A stretch of 64,000 bases of DNA, from positions 31,135 to 95,134 of the forward strand of contig CAYGBK010000005.1 of NCBI GenBank assembly GCA_964348095.1, read 5' to 3'. Of the stretch, positions 62,700 through 64,000 are shown piece by piece (the stretch's first letter is position 1; each line of letters begins with the position of its first letter). The translations under genes and the position numbers were made by a program. The notes beneath the pieces are model-generated. The model saw only the letters and a program-made list of their open reading frames with translations. It was not told the origin of the DNA and made no database searches. This DNA is from WVXP01 sp964348095. Its GTDB lineage: Bacteria > Desulfobacterota > BSN033 > WVXP01.

Positions 62700-63950
62700 A
62701 TGAAGAAACGCATCGTAATTACCGGTATGGGAGCCGTCGCCCCGAACGGTATTGGGAAGAAGGCCTTTTGGGAAGCTCTGATATCGGGCAAATCAGGGAT
62801 CAAGGAGATCTCCCGGTTTGACGCCTCCTCTTATCCGTGCCACATCGCTGGTGAAGTCGATAATTTCGACCCTTGCGATTACATGGATGGGAAACTTCTG
62901 AAACGAACAGGACGGTTTGTGCATTTGGGTCTCGCCTCTGCCGTAATGGCCTCAAATGACGCCCAACTCGATAGTGTCAAGGCTAGAGATGAGATTGGCG
63001 TCATAGTTGGCACGTCGGTGAATGCTCTCGATGTGATCGAAAACGGCATAATAATCCTCTCTGAAAAGGGGTTCAAACGACTAAGTCCTTTTTCACTGGT
63101 CGGTTCACTCCCTCACGTGGCAACGGGAGCCATATCTGTTGCCTTGGATATAAAAGGTTTTGGCCTCACCGTCTCCACTGGTTGTTCCTCGGCCATTAAT
63201 GCTATTGGAATTGGCAGCCAGATGATTCGAAGCGGTGTTTCAAAGACAGTCATCTGTGTGGGAAGCGATGCCCCTATAACCCCAATGGCCCTGGCGGGAT
63301 TCTGTGCATCTGGAATACTCGCACAGAATAATTACCCTCCGGAGAAAGCCAGCCGACCCTTCGATTCCAAACGATCTGGGGGGGTTCTGTCTGAAGGAGC
63401 GGCAGCGGTCGTGTTAGAGGATTTGACCCATGCCCTCGATCGAAACGCCGTTATATATGCAGAGGTGATAGGGTTTGGTTCCACAAGCGAGGCATACAGT
63501 ATCAACGGCCTTCAGCCCGACGGCAAGGAATTTGCCCGAACAATGAGACTGGCGTTGGCAGATGGGAGGCTGAGCCCGTCTGAAATAGACTATGTTTGCG
63601 CCCATGCTCCCTCGGATCCTGTGGGCGACGCTGTTGAGTGTCAGGCTATCAAGGAGGTCTTTGGGCCGGAACTCTCCTATAGGATCCCTATCAGTTCCAT
63701 CAAGTCCATGATCGGAAATCCGTTAGCTGCAGCGGGGGTTTTGCAGGTCTTGGCATCTGTCCTTGCTGTGAATGAAGGAATCATCCCTCCAACAATCAAC
63801 TATGAGTATTCTGATCCACAGTGTGACCTCGATCACGTGCCTAATACCCCCAAAAAGAAGGACATCTCCACCGTGCTCATCAATTCCCACGGATTGGGAG
63901 CAAGCGACACAACCCTTATTATCAGAGAATATATAGAACAAAGTCAGTGA
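62700..63950 (+). CDS. FabF-family ketosynthase with altered Cys-His-Asn active site
   Basis: The 416-residue product is clearly FabF-like (IVITGMGAVAPNGIG, PFDSKRSGGVLSEGAAAVVLE). The nucleophile Cys near residue 163 is kept (VSTGCSSAINAIG). The first His is kept in CAHAPSDPVGD but in a changed context (normally NAHGTST), and the second His is replaced by Asn in KSMIGNPLAAAG. A Cys-His-Asn set is typical of KAS III, not of KAS I/II, where two His are needed for decarboxylation. It may use other substrates or serve as a partner subunit. It starts 71 bases after the first ketosynthase and ends near the window edge. Confidence 0.85.
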   Translation: MKKRIVITGMGAVAPNGIGKKAFWEALISGKSGIKEISRFDASSYPCHIAGEVDNFDPCDYMDGKLLKRTGRFVHLGLASAVMASNDAQLDSVKARDEIGVIVGTSVNALDVIENGIIILSEKGFKRLSPFSLVGSLPHVATGAISVALDIKGFGLTVSTGCSSAINAIGIGSQMIRSGVSKTVICVGSDAPITPMALAGFCASGILAQNNYPPEKASRPFDSKRSGGVLSEGAAAVVLEDLTHALDRNAVIYAEVIGFGSTSEAYSINGLQPDGKEFARTMRLALADGRLSPSEIDYVCAHAPSDPVGDAVECQAIKEVFGPELSYRIPISSIKSMIGNPLAAAGVLQVLASVLAVNEGIIPPTINYEYSDPQCDLDHVPNTPKKKDISTVLINSHGLGASDTTLIIREYIEQSQ

Positions 63951-64000
63951 GGAAGACAACCTCGGATGATCGGGCTTAGAGAAATCAGTCTGATTTTCAC

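Noticed and set aside
1..64000. CRISPR arrays, transposases, prophage genes and attachment sites
   Set aside because: No regularly spaced direct repeats, no transposase or integrase motifs and no phage structural genes were seen.

Overview
The window comes from a Gram-negative bacterium: it has a secretin, PilMNOQ-type envelope genes, RimI and YacG. The mix of families (three sigma-54 promoters with NtrC-type activators, an HD-GYP regulator, TreT with DUF5752, a free-standing LigD phosphoesterase domain, DUF1786, a dehydrogenase/hydratase fusion) suggests an environmental Desulfobacterota/Nitrospirota-like lineage. That placement is inference; no rRNA or tRNA gene was found. Base composition and codon use look even and no transposase is visible, so most of the window reads as ordinary chromosome.

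Layout. 1-4175 (minus strand): start of pyrD, pyrK, rimI, a secreted TPR protein and mobA. 4176-5060: a long gene-free region with a possible structured RNA and a sigma-54 promoter. 5061-13135 (plus): an ExeA-like ATPase and pilM, pilN, pilO (with a PilP-like tail), pilQ, pilB and pilC. 13110-17773 (minus): two similar membrane histidine kinases flanking an HD-GYP response regulator. 18060-24183 (plus): a PilR-type sigma-54 activator, a major pilin with its own sigma-54 promoter, and three minor-pilin-like genes, the last coding for an 824-residue PilX-like protein. Together 4.9-24.2 kb is one type IV pilus locus with its own regulation.

24.7-32.8 kb: coaE, a small conserved-looking protein, a MoxR AAA+ ATPase paired with a TraB/TIKI-like protein of unknown function, a LigD 3'-phosphoesterase domain, trehalose synthase TreT, a DUF5752 protein and a metallo-beta-lactamase-fold hydrolase. 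33.0-39.2 kb: an AddB/AddA helicase-nuclease pair. 39.5-46.3 kb: a methyltransferase with an ATP-grasp enzyme, a DUF885 protein, a DUF1786 protein and an HDOD-HisKA protein that has no kinase ATPase domain. 46.6-54.3 kb: a Na/Pi cotransporter with a PhoU-like partner, a PAP2 membrane phosphatase, an orphan NtrC regulator, the dehydrogenase/hydratase fusion and a small membrane protein. 54.7-60.8 kb (minus): a diadenylate cyclase fused to YbbR domains, a Ski2-like helicase, rpe, yacG, fmdB and a small protein. 61.1-63.95 kb (plus): a candidate terminated structured RNA, then two FabF-type ketosynthases, the second with a Cys-His-Asn active site.

The most useful second looks are the sigma-54 pilus regulon with inverted repeats at its start sites, the MoxR plus TraB-like pair, the CdaA-YbbR fusion, the altered ketosynthase, the giant PilX-like protein and a four-copy intergenic repeat family.
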